Notes: generated from the letters alone by a model not told the origin. 64,000 bases of DNA from Sphingobium sp. AP49 (GCF_000281715.2 NZ_CP124576.1:2363501-2427500), one strand, 5' to 3'; counted from the first letter of the stretch, positions 7,470 through 18,185 are shown. Numbers and translations: made by a program.

Positions 7470-9689
7470 ATGCCCCCCTATCTCAACGCCAGTGTCGCGC
7501 TCGGCGCACTGTTGCTGCTTCCGATCGTTCCGGTGCAGGCGCAGGAGAAGCTGACGCTGGAGCGCGTATTTGCCAGCCCTGATCTGGCCGGGCCGCTGCC
7601 GCGCGTGCTGAAGCTGTCGCCCGACGGCAAGCTGGTGACCCTGCTCAAGCCGCGTGCGGACGAGAAGGAGCGGCTCGACCTGTGGGCGATCGACACGTCG
7701 ACCGGCGCGGAACGGATGCTGGTCGATTCGAAGAAGACCGGCAGCGGTGCGGAACTCAGTGAAGCGGAGAAGATGCAGCGGGAGCGTGACCGCTCGGTCG
7801 CCGGCAGCACCGGCATCACCAGCTATGACTGGTCGCCCGACGGCAAGACTATCCTGGTTCCGGTCGATGGCGATCTCTATCTCGCCGCGCTGGATGGCAA
7901 GGTGACGCGCCTGACCGATACGCCGGACGGCGAACTCAACGGCGTGGTCAGCCCCAAGGGCGGCTTCGTGTCCTTCGTGCGCGGCGGCAACCTGTTCGTG
8001 AAGCCGATGAACGGCGCCGAAAAGCAGCTGACGCAGGGCGCCAGCGAGACGCTCAACTGGGGCGTGTCGGAATTTGTCGCCCAGGAGGAAATGGACCGGC
8101 GCACCGGCTATTGGTGGTCGCCGACCGACGGGCTGATCGCCGTCGCCCGGGTCGATGAAAGCCCGGTCGGCATCGTCACCCGCACCGCCATCGGCGGCGA
8201 GGGCACCAAGATCTATCAGCAGCGCTATCCCGCCGCCGGCACGCCCAACGCGGTGGTCGATCTTTTTGTCATGAAGGCCGACGGTTCGGGCCAGGTGCAG
8301 GTCGACCTGGGCGCCGACAAGAATGTCTATCTCGCCCGCGTCGATTGGTCGAAGGACGGCAAGACCCTCTATGTCCAGCGCGAGAGCCGCAACCAGCAGC
8401 GGCTCGACCTGCTGGCGGTTGACCCGGCGACCGGCAAGGCGAAGATCGTGCTCACCGAAACCGCCAAAAGCTGGATCAACCTCAGCAACAATTTCACGCC
8501 GCTGAGCGACGGGAGTTTCCTCTGGTGGTCGGAAAAGACCGGCCATGGCCATCTCTACCATGTGCGCGATGGCAAATGGACGGCGCTGACCAGCGGCGAA
8601 TGGGAAGTGCGCGACATTGTCGGCGTGGATGAGGGCAAGGGCCTGGTCTATTTCACCGGCAATCGCGACACGCCGCTGGAGCAGCAACTCTATGTCGCGT
8701 CGCTGGCGAAGGCCGGGCCGCTCAAGGCGTTGACCGCCAAGGGCTGGTGGAACGACGCGGTGATGGACGGGGCTGCCAGTCGTGTCATCGTCACCCGCCA
8801 GAATGCCGACCAGCCCAAGCAGGTCTATCTGGCCGACAGCGGCGGCAGGCAGTTGCAGTGGATCTCGGAAAATGCGCTGAAGGGCGATCACCCCTATGCG
8901 CCCTATATCGCCGGCCATGCAAAAACCGTGTTCGGGACGGTCAAGGCGGCCGATGGCAGCATCCTCTATACCAAGATGCTGACCCCGCCTTTGCAGCCCG
9001 GCAAGCGCTATCCCGTCTTCATGATCCATTATGGCGGACCTGGCACCGGGCGGCAGGTAACCAACACATGGAGCGGCGCGCTCAACCAATATCTGGTCGA
9101 TCGCGGCTGGATCGTCTTTGCGGTCGACAATCGCGGCACGCCCGATCGGGGCAAGGCGTTCGAGGACCAGATTTACCGCGCGATGGGGACGGTCGAGGTC
9201 GATGACCAGCTAAAGGGTGTCGAATGGCTGAAGGCCCAGCCCTTCGTCGATCCCAAGCGGATTGCCACCTATGGCTGGTCCTATGGCGGCTACATGTCGC
9301 TGAAGCTCGCCGAAAAGGCGCCGGGCACCTTCGCGGCGATCGTTTCGGGCGCGCCGGTTACCAAATGGGAGTTTTACGACACCCATTATACCGAGCGCTA
9401 TCTGGGCCAGCCGCAGGACAAGCCAAGCGCCTATCCCGGCTCTGATGCCGTGGACGACGCGGTGAAGATCACGGACCCGCTGCTGCTGATCCACGGCATG
9501 TCCGACGACAATGTCGTGTTCGACAATTCGACGGCGCTGATGGCCAAGATGCAGGCGGCGGCGGTGCCGTTCGAGCTGATGGTCTATCCAGGGCAGACCC
9601 ACCGCGTGGGCGGGCCAAAGATCAGCGTCCATCTGTGGAAGACGATCGAGCATTTCCTGGCCGATAACGGCGTGAACCCCGCCGATTGA
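7470..9689 (+). CDS. Dipeptidyl peptidase IV-like S9B serine peptidase, exported
   Basis: A 739-residue secreted peptidase of family S9 (DPP-IV type), which removes X-Pro/X-Ala dipeptides from peptide N-termini. It has a signal peptide (ASVALGALLLLPIVPVQAQ), an N-terminal beta-propeller, and a hydrolase domain with Ser604 in GWSYGGYMS. Asp is in HGMSDDNVVFDN and His in GQTHRVGGP. The paired glutamates of the S9B family appear in VAQEEMDRR. ATG 7470 is preferred to ATG 7464, because GGAAAGG at 7457-7463 leaves proper spacing only for 7470. Likely periplasmic; peptide scavenging is an inference. Confidence 0.92.
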   Translation: MPPYLNASVALGALLLLPIVPVQAQEKLTLERVFASPDLAGPLPRVLKLSPDGKLVTLLKPRADEKERLDLWAIDTSTGAERMLVDSKKTGSGAELSEAEKMQRERDRSVAGSTGITSYDWSPDGKTILVPVDGDLYLAALDGKVTRLTDTPDGELNGVVSPKGGFVSFVRGGNLFVKPMNGAEKQLTQGASETLNWGVSEFVAQEEMDRRTGYWWSPTDGLIAVARVDESPVGIVTRTAIGGEGTKIYQQRYPAAGTPNAVVDLFVMKADGSGQVQVDLGADKNVYLARVDWSKDGKTLYVQRESRNQQRLDLLAVDPATGKAKIVLTETAKSWINLSNNFTPLSDGSFLWWSEKTGHGHLYHVRDGKWTALTSGEWEVRDIVGVDEGKGLVYFTGNRDTPLEQQLYVASLAKAGPLKALTAKGWWNDAVMDGAASRVIVTRQNADQPKQVYLADSGGRQLQWISENALKGDHPYAPYIAGHAKTVFGTVKAADGSILYTKMLTPPLQPGKRYPVFMIHYGGPGTGRQVTNTWSGALNQYLVDRGWIVFAVDNRGTPDRGKAFEDQIYRAMGTVEVDDQLKGVEWLKAQPFVDPKRIATYGWSYGGYMSLKLAEKAPGTFAAIVSGAPVTKWEFYDTHYTERYLGQPQDKPSAYPGSDAVDDAVKITDPLLLIHGMSDDNVVFDNSTALMAKMQAAAVPFELMVYPGQTHRVGGPKISVHLWKTIEHFLADNGVNPAD

Positions 9690-9743
9690 CGCCATGACGC
9701 AACAGGCATAGCCTCTCCTTTCATGGCTGCATGGGGAGAGGCT

Positions 9744-11069
9744 ATGACGGGGGAGATCTTACTCAGTCCGGTGCGTGGCAAGGCCCGCATTGAAGTGCTC
9801 GATATCCTGCGCGGGATCGCGATCCTGGGCATCTTCACCATGAACCTGCCTTTCATGGCGGGGCCTTCCGAATTGATGATGCGCGACATTCGCCAGATGG
9901 GCTGGACGCACGCCGATCAGGTCGCCTGGAGCCTGATCGAGATATTCTGGGAAGGCACCCAGCGCGGTTTGCTGGAATATCTCTTCGGTGCCGCGCTGAT
10001 GGTGCTGGCGGCCAAGGCGATGGAGCCCGACGGTCCGGTTGCGGTCGCCGACCTCTATATCCGGCGCGCCTTATGGCTGCTGCTGTTCGGTTTCGTCGAC
10101 ATCTTCCTGCTCGCCTGGCCTGGTGACATCCTGCATGTCTATGCATTGGCCGCCCTGTTCCTGTTTCCATTTCGCAAGCTGAAGGCGAAATGGCTACTGC
10201 CATTGGGACTGGTTTTTGCCACGGTGACGTCCGTGTATCCGGCGATCCAATATGTCGAGCGGATCGACATGATGACCAAGGTAGAAGCGGCAAAGGCCAA
10301 GCAGGTGGCGGGTACCCCGCTGGCCCAGGCGGACAAGGCGGCGATGGCGGCCTGGCAGAAAAAGCTGGATCGCTACAAGATCGACAAGGAAACCAAGCAA
10401 AAGGCCGAAGCGGAAGCGAAGGCGCGCAGTGGCAGCTATGCCGGTTATATCGGCTTTCTCTGGGGCGTATGGATTGATCTCGCCGGTCAGGGCGAAGTCT
10501 ATATGGGTGTTGCGGAGGCTTTTTCCGCCATGCTTATCGGCATCGCCCTGTGGAAATGGGGCATCATTCAGGGCCTGCGATCCACCCGTTTCTATCTGGT
10601 GCTGGCATTATGTGCCTATGGCTTTGGCCTTGGCGCACGGGCGATCGGCGTTGCCGAAATCACCAGCTTCCAGCCCATTCCCAAGACGATCTGGATCACC
10701 AGCGAATATGCCCGGCTGGCCGTCTCGCTGGGCCATGTCGCGCTGGTCAACCTGCTGGTGCGGTTCCGCGTTTCCCATGCCGTCCTGAAACCCTTCGTGG
10801 CGGCTGGTCAGGTGGCTTTCTCGCTCTATTTTCTGGAGCAGATCATCGGCATCAACATCCTCTTTTCACCGATCGCGCTGGGATTGCGGGGGGTATTTGG
10901 ATGGGCAACCTTGTGGGGTTGGGCGACCGCCATCGCGCTTGGCCTGCTGCTCTGTGCCAATATCTGGACGCGCTATTTCGTCAGCGGCCCGATGGAATGG
11001 GCATGGCGTTCGCTGGCCTATTGCAAGCGGCAGCCATTCCGACGCCGCGCAGCGATCGGCGATGCCTAG
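9744..11069 (+). CDS. DUF418 / YeiB-like multi-pass membrane protein
   Basis: A 441-residue integral membrane protein. The N-terminus RIEVLDILRGIAILGIFTMNLPFM and the C-terminal region around KPFVAAGQVAFSLYFLEQIIG are hallmarks of the DUF418 (YeiB) family, related to acyltransferase-like membrane proteins of unknown activity. Several hydrophobic helices flank a charged cytoplasmic or periplasmic stretch (about residues 175-225, Lys/Glu/Ala rich). ATG 9744 has GGGGAGAG just upstream and is preferred to 9723. Molecular function unknown; a transport role is often guessed but not shown. Confidence 0.85.
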   Translation: MTGEILLSPVRGKARIEVLDILRGIAILGIFTMNLPFMAGPSELMMRDIRQMGWTHADQVAWSLIEIFWEGTQRGLLEYLFGAALMVLAAKAMEPDGPVAVADLYIRRALWLLLFGFVDIFLLAWPGDILHVYALAALFLFPFRKLKAKWLLPLGLVFATVTSVYPAIQYVERIDMMTKVEAAKAKQVAGTPLAQADKAAMAAWQKKLDRYKIDKETKQKAEAEAKARSGSYAGYIGFLWGVWIDLAGQGEVYMGVAEAFSAMLIGIALWKWGIIQGLRSTRFYLVLALCAYGFGLGARAIGVAEITSFQPIPKTIWITSEYARLAVSLGHVALVNLLVRFRVSHAVLKPFVAAGQVAFSLYFLEQIIGINILFSPIALGLRGVFGWATLWGWATAIALGLLLCANIWTRYFVSGPMEWAWRSLAYCKRQPFRRRAAIGDA

Positions 11070-11171
11070 CCATCCACTGACTATCGCTGGCAATAGCCCT
11101 TCTTTCTGGACAAATCGCGCAGTTTCGTTATGCGCCACCCCGCAATTCTGCATGGAGTGGAGTGTTTAGTC

Positions 11172-12197
<1,026 letters not shown>

Positions 12198-12205
12198 GCC
12201 GGCAT

Positions 12206-12889
12206 ATGCTCTCCGGCGCTGTCGCGGCATGGAACAGCCTTCCTGTCGCGCAGCGCCGGATGATCGTCACCCTTCTGGTGGCGATCGGGTTGGCCAATAT
12301 TGCGCAGCCCTTTCCCGAACTCGCTCCGCTGCAACACGGCCCGACCGTGCTGCTCGCGCTCGCAGCGCCGTGGATACTCCGGCGTTGGCCGCTTTCAAGC
12401 CGCTCGGCCGGCTGCATCTGGCTGTTCCTGCTGGTCCACACCTTCGGCGCGCGCTGGATCTATTCCTACGTGCCCTATGACGATTGGGCGCGCGCGCTCA
12501 GCGGCCATGATATTTCCAGCCTCTTCGGCTTGCAACGCAATGGCTATGACCGGCTGGTTCATTTCGCCTTCGGTGCGCTGCTGACGGCGCCCCTCGCAGA
12601 GATCGCCCGACGCAGAGGCGGTTTGCGCCAGGTCTGGAGCCTGGCCTTCGCCTTTGCCGCCATCGGCCTAGGCAGCGCGCTCTACGAGATATTCGAATGG
12701 CTGCTGACGGTGATCGCCGCCGGCGAGACCGCCGATTATTATAATGGCCAGCAGGGCGATGTCTGGGACCCGCAGAAGGACATGGCCGCCGCCCAGATCG
12801 GCAGCACCATCGCACTGATCGCGCTCTTGCGCCGCCGAAGCGGAAATCCTATCGGCGAGGCCCCATGCCCCGAAGGACCTGAGCAATGA
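12206..12889 (+). CDS. DUF2238 (YjdF-like) inner-membrane protein
   Basis: A 227-residue protein with about six hydrophobic segments. YDRLVHFAFGALLTAPLAEI and SALYEIFEWLLTVIAAGETADYYNGQQGDVWDPQKDMAAAQIG match the DUF2238/YjdF family (conserved H, E and D residues in membrane-proximal loops). Biochemical role unknown. It begins 9 bp after asd and overlaps the next gene by ATGA (12886-12889), implying translational coupling with the alpha/beta hydrolase. Confidence 0.85.
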   Translation: MLSGAVAAWNSLPVAQRRMIVTLLVAIGLANIAQPFPELAPLQHGPTVLLALAAPWILRRWPLSSRSAGCIWLFLLVHTFGARWIYSYVPYDDWARALSGHDISSLFGLQRNGYDRLVHFAFGALLTAPLAEIARRRGGLRQVWSLAFAFAAIGLGSALYEIFEWLLTVIAAGETADYYNGQQGDVWDPQKDMAAAQIGSTIALIALLRRRSGNPIGEAPCPEGPEQ

Positions 12890-13647
12890 CCGACCTGCAG
12901 ATCGAACGCCATGACATCGAAGGGCTGGGTGGCATGCCGATCGCCGTGCATGTCGTGGGGCAGGGACGGGACCTGGTGTTGATCCACGGCTATTTCTCCA
13001 ATGCCTGGACCAACTGGATCCGCTACGGCCATGCAGCCAAGCTGGTGGAGGCGGGTTTCCGCCTGATCATGCCGGACCTGCGCGGCCATGGCGAAAGCGG
13101 CAAGCCGCATGATCCGGCCGCCTATCCGGCGGATGCGCTGACCGACGACAATCTGGCGCTGGTCGAGCAGATGGGGCTGACCGATTATGATCTGGGCGGC
13201 TATTCGCTGGGCGCGCGCACGACCGTGCGGATGCTGGCGCGCGGCGCGACGCCGCGCCGGGTGATCCTGGCCGGCATGGGCCTGCGCGGTCTGACCCGCA
13301 CGCTCGACAAGGGCGGCTATTACAAGAAGGTGCTGACCAATCTCGGCACGTTCGAGCGCGGCACGTCGGAATGGATGACCGAGGCGTTCCTCAAGACCAC
13401 CAAGGGCGATCCGGTGGCGATGCTGCATATCCTCAATACCTTCGTCGACACCGACGAGGCGACCATTGCCGGCTTCCGGCAGCCGACCGATGTGATCTGC
13501 GGTGTCGACGACCAGGATAATGGCATTGCCCAGGAACTGGTCGATGCGTTGCCAAACGGTCGCTATGTCGAGATACCGGGCAATCATATGAACGCCGTGA
13601 CGCGCAAGGAACTGGGCCAGGCGATGGTCGATTTCCTGACCGCTTGA
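12886..13647 (+). CDS. Alpha/beta fold hydrolase
   Basis: A 253-residue cytoplasmic hydrolase of the alpha/beta superfamily. It shows the oxyanion strand LVLIHGYFSNAW, MPDLRGHGESGKP, the nucleophile elbow GYSLGART with Ser107, and a late histidine in EIPGNHMNAVT. The acid is probably the aspartate in ICGVDDQDN. Substrate cannot be read from the sequence. Coupled by ATGA to the preceding membrane protein. Confidence 0.9.
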   Translation: MTDLQIERHDIEGLGGMPIAVHVVGQGRDLVLIHGYFSNAWTNWIRYGHAAKLVEAGFRLIMPDLRGHGESGKPHDPAAYPADALTDDNLALVEQMGLTDYDLGGYSLGARTTVRMLARGATPRRVILAGMGLRGLTRTLDKGGYYKKVLTNLGTFERGTSEWMTEAFLKTTKGDPVAMLHILNTFVDTDEATIAGFRQPTDVICGVDDQDNGIAQELVDALPNGRYVEIPGNHMNAVTRKELGQAMVDFLTA

Positions 13648-13705
13648 CTGTCTCGCCAGCCTAATCCACCTTGGCCCCATAAGAAGACCTAAGGGGCCAA
13701 GTTCC

Positions 13706-15529
13706 ATGAAAATCGCCATTTCGATCGCCGCGCTAGCGGCTGCCCTTGTTGCGTCGCCAGTGCTGGCGCAGCAGGCGCCGACCACGCAGCAGCCGACCGC
13801 TGCCGAGGCCGAAGCCTTCCTGACCAAGGCGGAGAAGGCGCTGTTTGATCAGTCGCTGATCAGCAGCCGCGCCGCCTGGATCAACGCGACCTACATCACC
13901 GACGACACCGACGCGCTCGCTTCCTATTTCGGCGCGATCGATACGACGATGCGCGTCGACTATGCGCTGGAGGCGGCCAAGTTCGCGACCGCACCGGGCC
14001 TGACGGAGGAGACGAAGCGCCGCCTGACGCTGCTGCGCACCGCGCTGACCCTGCCCGCGCCGACCACGTCGGGCGCCTCGCAACAGCTCAACGACCTCGC
14101 GACCAAGCTCCAGTCCACCTATGGCAAGGGCAAGGGCACGCTGAACGGCCAGCCGATCAACGGCAGCGACATCGAAGAGAAGATGGGCACGGACCGCAAC
14201 CCGGACGAGCTCAAGGAAATGTGGGTGAGCTGGCACGACAATGTCGGTGCGCCGATGCGTGGCGACTATGCCAAGCTGGTGACGATCGCCAACCAGGGCG
14301 CCAAGGAACTGGGCTTTGCCGATACCGGCGCGATGTGGCGCTCCAAATATGACATGCCGGCCGACGACTTCGCCAAGCTCACCGACAAGATCTGGGCCGA
14401 GGTAAAGCCGCTCTATGACGAGTTGCATTGCTACACACGCACCAAGCTCAACGAGAAATATGGCGATGCCGTCCAGGCCAAGACCGGGCCGATCCGGGCC
14501 GACCTGCTCGGTAATATGTGGGCGCAAGAATGGGGCAATATCTATGATATCGTCGCGCCTGCCGGTGCCGGCGACTTGGGCTATGACATCACCGACCTGC
14601 TGACGGCCAAGAATTACGACCCGATCAAGATGGTGAAGACGGGCGAGGGCTTCTACAGCTCGCTCGGCTTTGCGCCGCTGCCGCAGACCTTCTGGGATCG
14701 TTCGCAGATTACCAAGCCGCGCGACCGCGAAGTGATCTGTCACGCCTCCGCCTGGGATCTGGATAACAAGGACGATATCCGCATCAAGATGTGCACCAAG
14801 GTGAATGGCGACGATTTCGTCACCATCCATCACGAATTGGGGCATAATTATTACCAGCGCGCCTATAATATCCAGAAACCGCTCTATCTCGATGGCGCCA
14901 ATGATGGCTTCCATGAGGCGATCGGCGACTTCATCGCGCTGTCGATCACGCCAGACTATCTGGTGAAGATCGGCCTGCTCGATCCGGCCAAGGTGCCGGG
15001 CACCGACAAGGATCTGGGCCTGCTGCTGCGTCAGGCGATGGACAAGGTCGCCTTCCTGCCGTTCGGCCTGCTGATCGACAAATGGCGCTGGGGCGTATTT
15101 GATGGTTCCATCCCGGAGTCGAAATATGAAGCCGCATGGACCGACCTGCGCCGTCAATATCAGGGGATTGTCCCGCCGGTCGCGCGGGACGAAAGCAAGT
15201 TCGATGCGGGCGCCAAATTCCATATCCCCGGCAATACGCCCTATACCCGTTACTTCCTTGCCCGCGTGCTGCAGTTCCAATTCTACGAGGCAGCGTGCCG
15301 TCAGTCGGGCTGGAAGGGGCCGCTCCATCGTTGCTCCTTCTACGGTAACAAGGCCGTAGGGGAAAAGCTGAACGCGATGCTGGAAATGGGCGCCTCCAAG
15401 CCCTGGCCGGACGCGCTGCAGGCCTTTACCGGCAGCCGCGAAATGTCAGGCAAGGCGCTGGTCAATTATTTTGCTCCGTTGCAAAAATGGCTTGTAGTGC
15501 AAAATAAAGGCAAGTCGTGTGGCTGGTAA
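13706..15529 (+). CDS. M2-family peptidyl-dipeptidase A (ACE-like), exported
   Basis: A 607-residue zinc metallopeptidase homologous to angiotensin-converting enzyme, releasing C-terminal dipeptides from peptides. It carries a signal peptide (MKIAISIAALAAALVASPVLAQ), the zinc motif HHELGH (His376, Glu377, His380) and the third ligand in DGFHEAIGDFIALS. The C-terminal FYEAACRQSG region is typical of bacterial M2 enzymes. RBS AAGGGG lies upstream of ATG 13706. A single gene, presumably periplasmic; with the S9A and S9B enzymes nearby it suggests peptide scavenging. Confidence 0.93.
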   Translation: MKIAISIAALAAALVASPVLAQQAPTTQQPTAAEAEAFLTKAEKALFDQSLISSRAAWINATYITDDTDALASYFGAIDTTMRVDYALEAAKFATAPGLTEETKRRLTLLRTALTLPAPTTSGASQQLNDLATKLQSTYGKGKGTLNGQPINGSDIEEKMGTDRNPDELKEMWVSWHDNVGAPMRGDYAKLVTIANQGAKELGFADTGAMWRSKYDMPADDFAKLTDKIWAEVKPLYDELHCYTRTKLNEKYGDAVQAKTGPIRADLLGNMWAQEWGNIYDIVAPAGAGDLGYDITDLLTAKNYDPIKMVKTGEGFYSSLGFAPLPQTFWDRSQITKPRDREVICHASAWDLDNKDDIRIKMCTKVNGDDFVTIHHELGHNYYQRAYNIQKPLYLDGANDGFHEAIGDFIALSITPDYLVKIGLLDPAKVPGTDKDLGLLLRQAMDKVAFLPFGLLIDKWRWGVFDGSIPESKYEAAWTDLRRQYQGIVPPVARDESKFDAGAKFHIPGNTPYTRYFLARVLQFQFYEAACRQSGWKGPLHRCSFYGNKAVGEKLNAMLEMGASKPWPDALQAFTGSREMSGKALVNYFAPLQKWLVVQNKGKSCGW

Positions 15530-15551
15530 GTTTCAGTAAAACTTGGTAAAT

Positions 15552-15580
15552 GGCCGGTGTATGACCGCACCGGCCGTTAT
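15552..15580 (+). terminator. Hairpin with T-rich tail after the M2 peptidase, enclosing the next start codon
   Basis: GGCCGGTG (15552-15559) and CACCGGCC (15568-15575) form a perfect 8-bp stem, followed by GTTATTTTG. This looks like a terminator for the upstream peptidase gene. The 8-nt loop TATGACCG contains the ATG of the diguanylate cyclase gene, so it may also limit translation of that gene in read-through mRNA. Confidence 0.5.
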
Positions 15581-16709
15581 TTTGTCCCTGCTTTTTGGTA
15601 CCGCCCTGGTGATGACCATCGCCATGGGGGTCGCGTGGCTGCATTTTGGCCGGCAACGGCATGTGCTGACCTGGGCGGCCTCCTATGGCGTCGCAATCCT
15701 GCAATGGATCGCCAATGCCGGCGGGTTTTTCCTGCATAGTCGGCTGCTCTATATCCTGACCGGCGTCGGGTTGATCATCAGCGCCTCATTGCTGGCCATC
15801 GGGGTCCAGCAAAGGTCAGGCAGGCAGGTTCGGATCACTGCCTTTGCGGTGCCGGCCATGCTGGTCATTATTTCCATGTCGCTGGCGATCGGCCCGGTCG
15901 GCAGCCAGATCATGCAGGGCATGATCATTCCCGCCTATGTTGGGGTCTTGCTGGCGGTCAGCGCGCTATCGCTTTGGCCGCGGGATCGCGCATTCACGCC
16001 CCCTGAATTGGCGTTCTTCACGGTGCTGCTCGCATTCGCATTGGGCCAATTGGCGCTCGCGCTGTCGGCGTCCCTGATCCGGGGGCCGGAAGAGGGCAAG
16101 GAAGTGTATCGCGCGATCCTGGGGCTGGTCATGCCGACCATTTATGTCGGCACGGGGGTTGCCGCCGTGCTTGTGGTGGCGGGCGACCTGGCCCAGCAGT
16201 TGCGGCAGCAGATGCGCCACGATCCATTGACCAACGTCCTCAACCGTCGGGGCATCGAGGAATTCGCCAGCCGCGCGATTGCCACTGCCCGAAGGCAGGC
16301 GCGCCCGCTGTCTCTCGTGATTTGCGACCTCGACGGGTTTAAGGCGTTGAACGACAGCCACGGGCATATCGCCGGGGATACGGCCTTGCGCAGCTTTGCC
16401 CAGTTGTTGACCAATGCGGTGCGCCGCGGCGACGTCGTTGGACGACTGGGCGGTGACGAGTTCGGCCTGCTGTTGATCGACGCGCCGGCACAGGTGGCTG
16501 CCGAGGTTATGGAGCGGGTCCGGATGGAGATTAGTTGCTTACGGCTGGATGAAGCCCCTCACACCATATTGTGCGCGAGTTTCGGCGTAGCGGATCTGCG
16601 GGTCGAGGATGCGCGGCTGGAAGACATGCTCGCCCGCGCAGACAGCGCACTGTATGACGCGAAGCGCGCTGGCAAGAACCAGGTCAGTATCTGGTGTGAC
16701 GCCGCCTGA
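15561..16709 (+). CDS. Membrane-anchored GGDEF diguanylate cyclase
   Basis: A 382-residue protein that should synthesise c-di-GMP from two GTP. About six hydrophobic helices fill residues 1-190 (a membrane sensor module of no named family that I can assign), followed by a GGDEF domain. DPLTNVLNRRG opens the domain, DLDGFKALNDSHGH binds metal, and the active site GGDEF is at 297-301. An intact RxxD inhibitory site (R288-D291) lies five residues upstream, predicting product inhibition. ATG 15561 is used; the frame extends to a TTG at 15543. The start codon lies in the loop of a hairpin and the stop codon in another. Confidence 0.92.
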   Translation: MTAPAVILSLLFGTALVMTIAMGVAWLHFGRQRHVLTWAASYGVAILQWIANAGGFFLHSRLLYILTGVGLIISASLLAIGVQQRSGRQVRITAFAVPAMLVIISMSLAIGPVGSQIMQGMIIPAYVGVLLAVSALSLWPRDRAFTPPELAFFTVLLAFALGQLALALSASLIRGPEEGKEVYRAILGLVMPTIYVGTGVAAVLVVAGDLAQQLRQQMRHDPLTNVLNRRGIEEFASRAIATARRQARPLSLVICDLDGFKALNDSHGHIAGDTALRSFAQLLTNAVRRGDVVGRLGGDEFGLLLIDAPAQVAAEVMERVRMEISCLRLDEAPHTILCASFGVADLRVEDARLEDMLARADSALYDAKRAGKNQVSIWCDAA

Positions 16710-16729
16710 CGGTGGCGCCACACCAGATA
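16688..16729. terminator. Long hairpin shared by convergent GGDEF and amn genes
   Basis: TATCTGGTGTG (16688-16698) pairs with CACACCAGATA (16719-16729), and inside it CGCCGCC pairs with GGTGGCG through one G-U. This gives about 18 bp interrupted by one A/C mismatch. The left arm is the last codons of the cyclase gene, the stop codon is in the loop and the right arm fills the gap before the amn stop. Probably a bidirectional terminator. Confidence 0.6.
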
Positions 16730-16730
16730 T

Positions 16731-18185
16731 TTAGCGAAACGGCGGCTCGTTAAAGGCGCGCAGCTTGCGACTGTGCAACTTAGGGCCTTCCTGCCTCAGC
16801 AATTCGCAGGCCATCAGGCCAACGCGCAAATGGCCGGCAATCGCTTCCTCATAGAAGCGGTTGGCCTGGCCGGGCAGCTTCAATTCGCCATGGATCGGCT
16901 TGTCCGACACGCAGAGCAACGTGCCATAGGGCACGCGGAAACGATAACCCTGTGCCGCGATCGTCGCCGACTCCATGTCTATGCCGACGGCACGGGACAG
17001 GCTGAAGCGCAGCGCGGAACTGGAATAGCGCAATTCCCAGTTGCGATCATCGGTGGTGACGACCGTGCCGGTACGCAGGCGGCGCTTGAAATCTTCCGGA
17101 TTGCCGCTGCCCAGGATCGCCTCGGCCGCGCTCGCCATTGCCACTTGCACCTCGGCGATCGCAGGTACTGGAATTTCCGGCGGCAGCATTTCGTCGAGCA
17201 CATGGTCGTCGCGCAGATAGGCGTGGGCGAGGACATAGTCGCCGATCCGCTGGCTTGGGCGCAGGCCGCCGCAATGGCCGATCATCAGCCAGGCCTCCGG
17301 GCGCACCACCGCCAGATGGTCGCAGATCGTCTTGGCATTGGACGGGCCGACGCCGATATTGACCAGGGTGATGCCGCTGCGATCAGGCGCGATCAGATGA
17401 TAGGCCGGCATCTGGTGCTTGCGCCAGGCGCTGTCGGCGATCATTTGCGCCGGGTCGGCGGTTTCCGGGGTGACATAAACGCCGCCGGCACCCGACAGGG
17501 CAGTAAAGCGGCTGCCTTCGCGCTGAAGTTCCTGGCATGCCCAGTCGACGAACTCGTCGACATAGCGATGATAGTTGGTGAACAGGATATAGCGCTGCAC
17601 ATGTTCGGCCGGCGTACCGGTATAATGCTTCAGCCGCGCCAGCGAAAAATCGGTGCGCAACCCGTCGAACAGGGCTAGGGGCCGGTCGCCATCGGCATCC
17701 GGCGCGAACAGGCCGTCGGCGATTTCATCACCGATTTCAGCCAGTTCTGTCGCCGGGAAGTGGCGTGCCAATTCGGTCGGGGGCGTGCCGTCGAGCGCGT
17801 TGATGTCTAGGCCATCAAGCACATAGGGGAAGGGAATCTGCTGATCGCTGAGCCCCGTTTCCACTTCAACACCATAATCGCGAACCAGAAGATCGATCTG
17901 TTCGGCGAGATAATCGGCAAACATTGCCGGACGGGTGATAGTGGTGACGTAGCGGCCAGGTTTCGACAGCCGGGCGAAGGAACGGCCCGGCGGCGGCGCC
18001 TGACTGTCGTCATGATGGACGATCCGCAATTCAGGATAGCAGAAACGGCGATCGGTCCGCGCTTCGGCCGGCGGAATGCTGCCATCGCGCGCATAGGCCC
18101 GCATGGCTTCCCGCAGATTTTCAATGGAGGTCTGATAGATGGCGTCGAGTTGCGCGACGATCGCTGTGCCGATGCTCTGTGTCAT
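16731..18185 (-). CDS. amn: AMP nucleosidase
   Basis: A 484-residue cytoplasmic enzyme that hydrolyses AMP to adenine and ribose 5-phosphate, regulating the AMP pool. It has an N-terminal Amn-specific regulatory domain and a C-terminal nucleoside-phosphorylase-like domain. Seen are VNIGVGPSNAKTICDHL, MIGHCGGLRPSQRIGDYVLAHAYLRDD and SRAVGIDMESATIAAQGYRFRVPYGTLLCVSDKP, with the catalytic aspartate region at CVSDKP. The length equals that of the E. coli enzyme. ATG 18185 is the only suitable start. It stands alone. Confidence 0.94.
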   Translation of the reverse strand: MTQSIGTAIVAQLDAIYQTSIENLREAMRAYARDGSIPPAEARTDRRFCYPELRIVHHDDSQAPPPGRSFARLSKPGRYVTTITRPAMFADYLAEQIDLLVRDYGVEVETGLSDQQIPFPYVLDGLDINALDGTPPTELARHFPATELAEIGDEIADGLFAPDADGDRPLALFDGLRTDFSLARLKHYTGTPAEHVQRYILFTNYHRYVDEFVDWACQELQREGSRFTALSGAGGVYVTPETADPAQMIADSAWRKHQMPAYHLIAPDRSGITLVNIGVGPSNAKTICDHLAVVRPEAWLMIGHCGGLRPSQRIGDYVLAHAYLRDDHVLDEMLPPEIPVPAIAEVQVAMASAAEAILGSGNPEDFKRRLRTGTVVTTDDRNWELRYSSSALRFSLSRAVGIDMESATIAAQGYRFRVPYGTLLCVSDKPIHGELKLPGQANRFYEEAIAGHLRVGLMACELLRQEGPKLHSRKLRAFNEPPFR

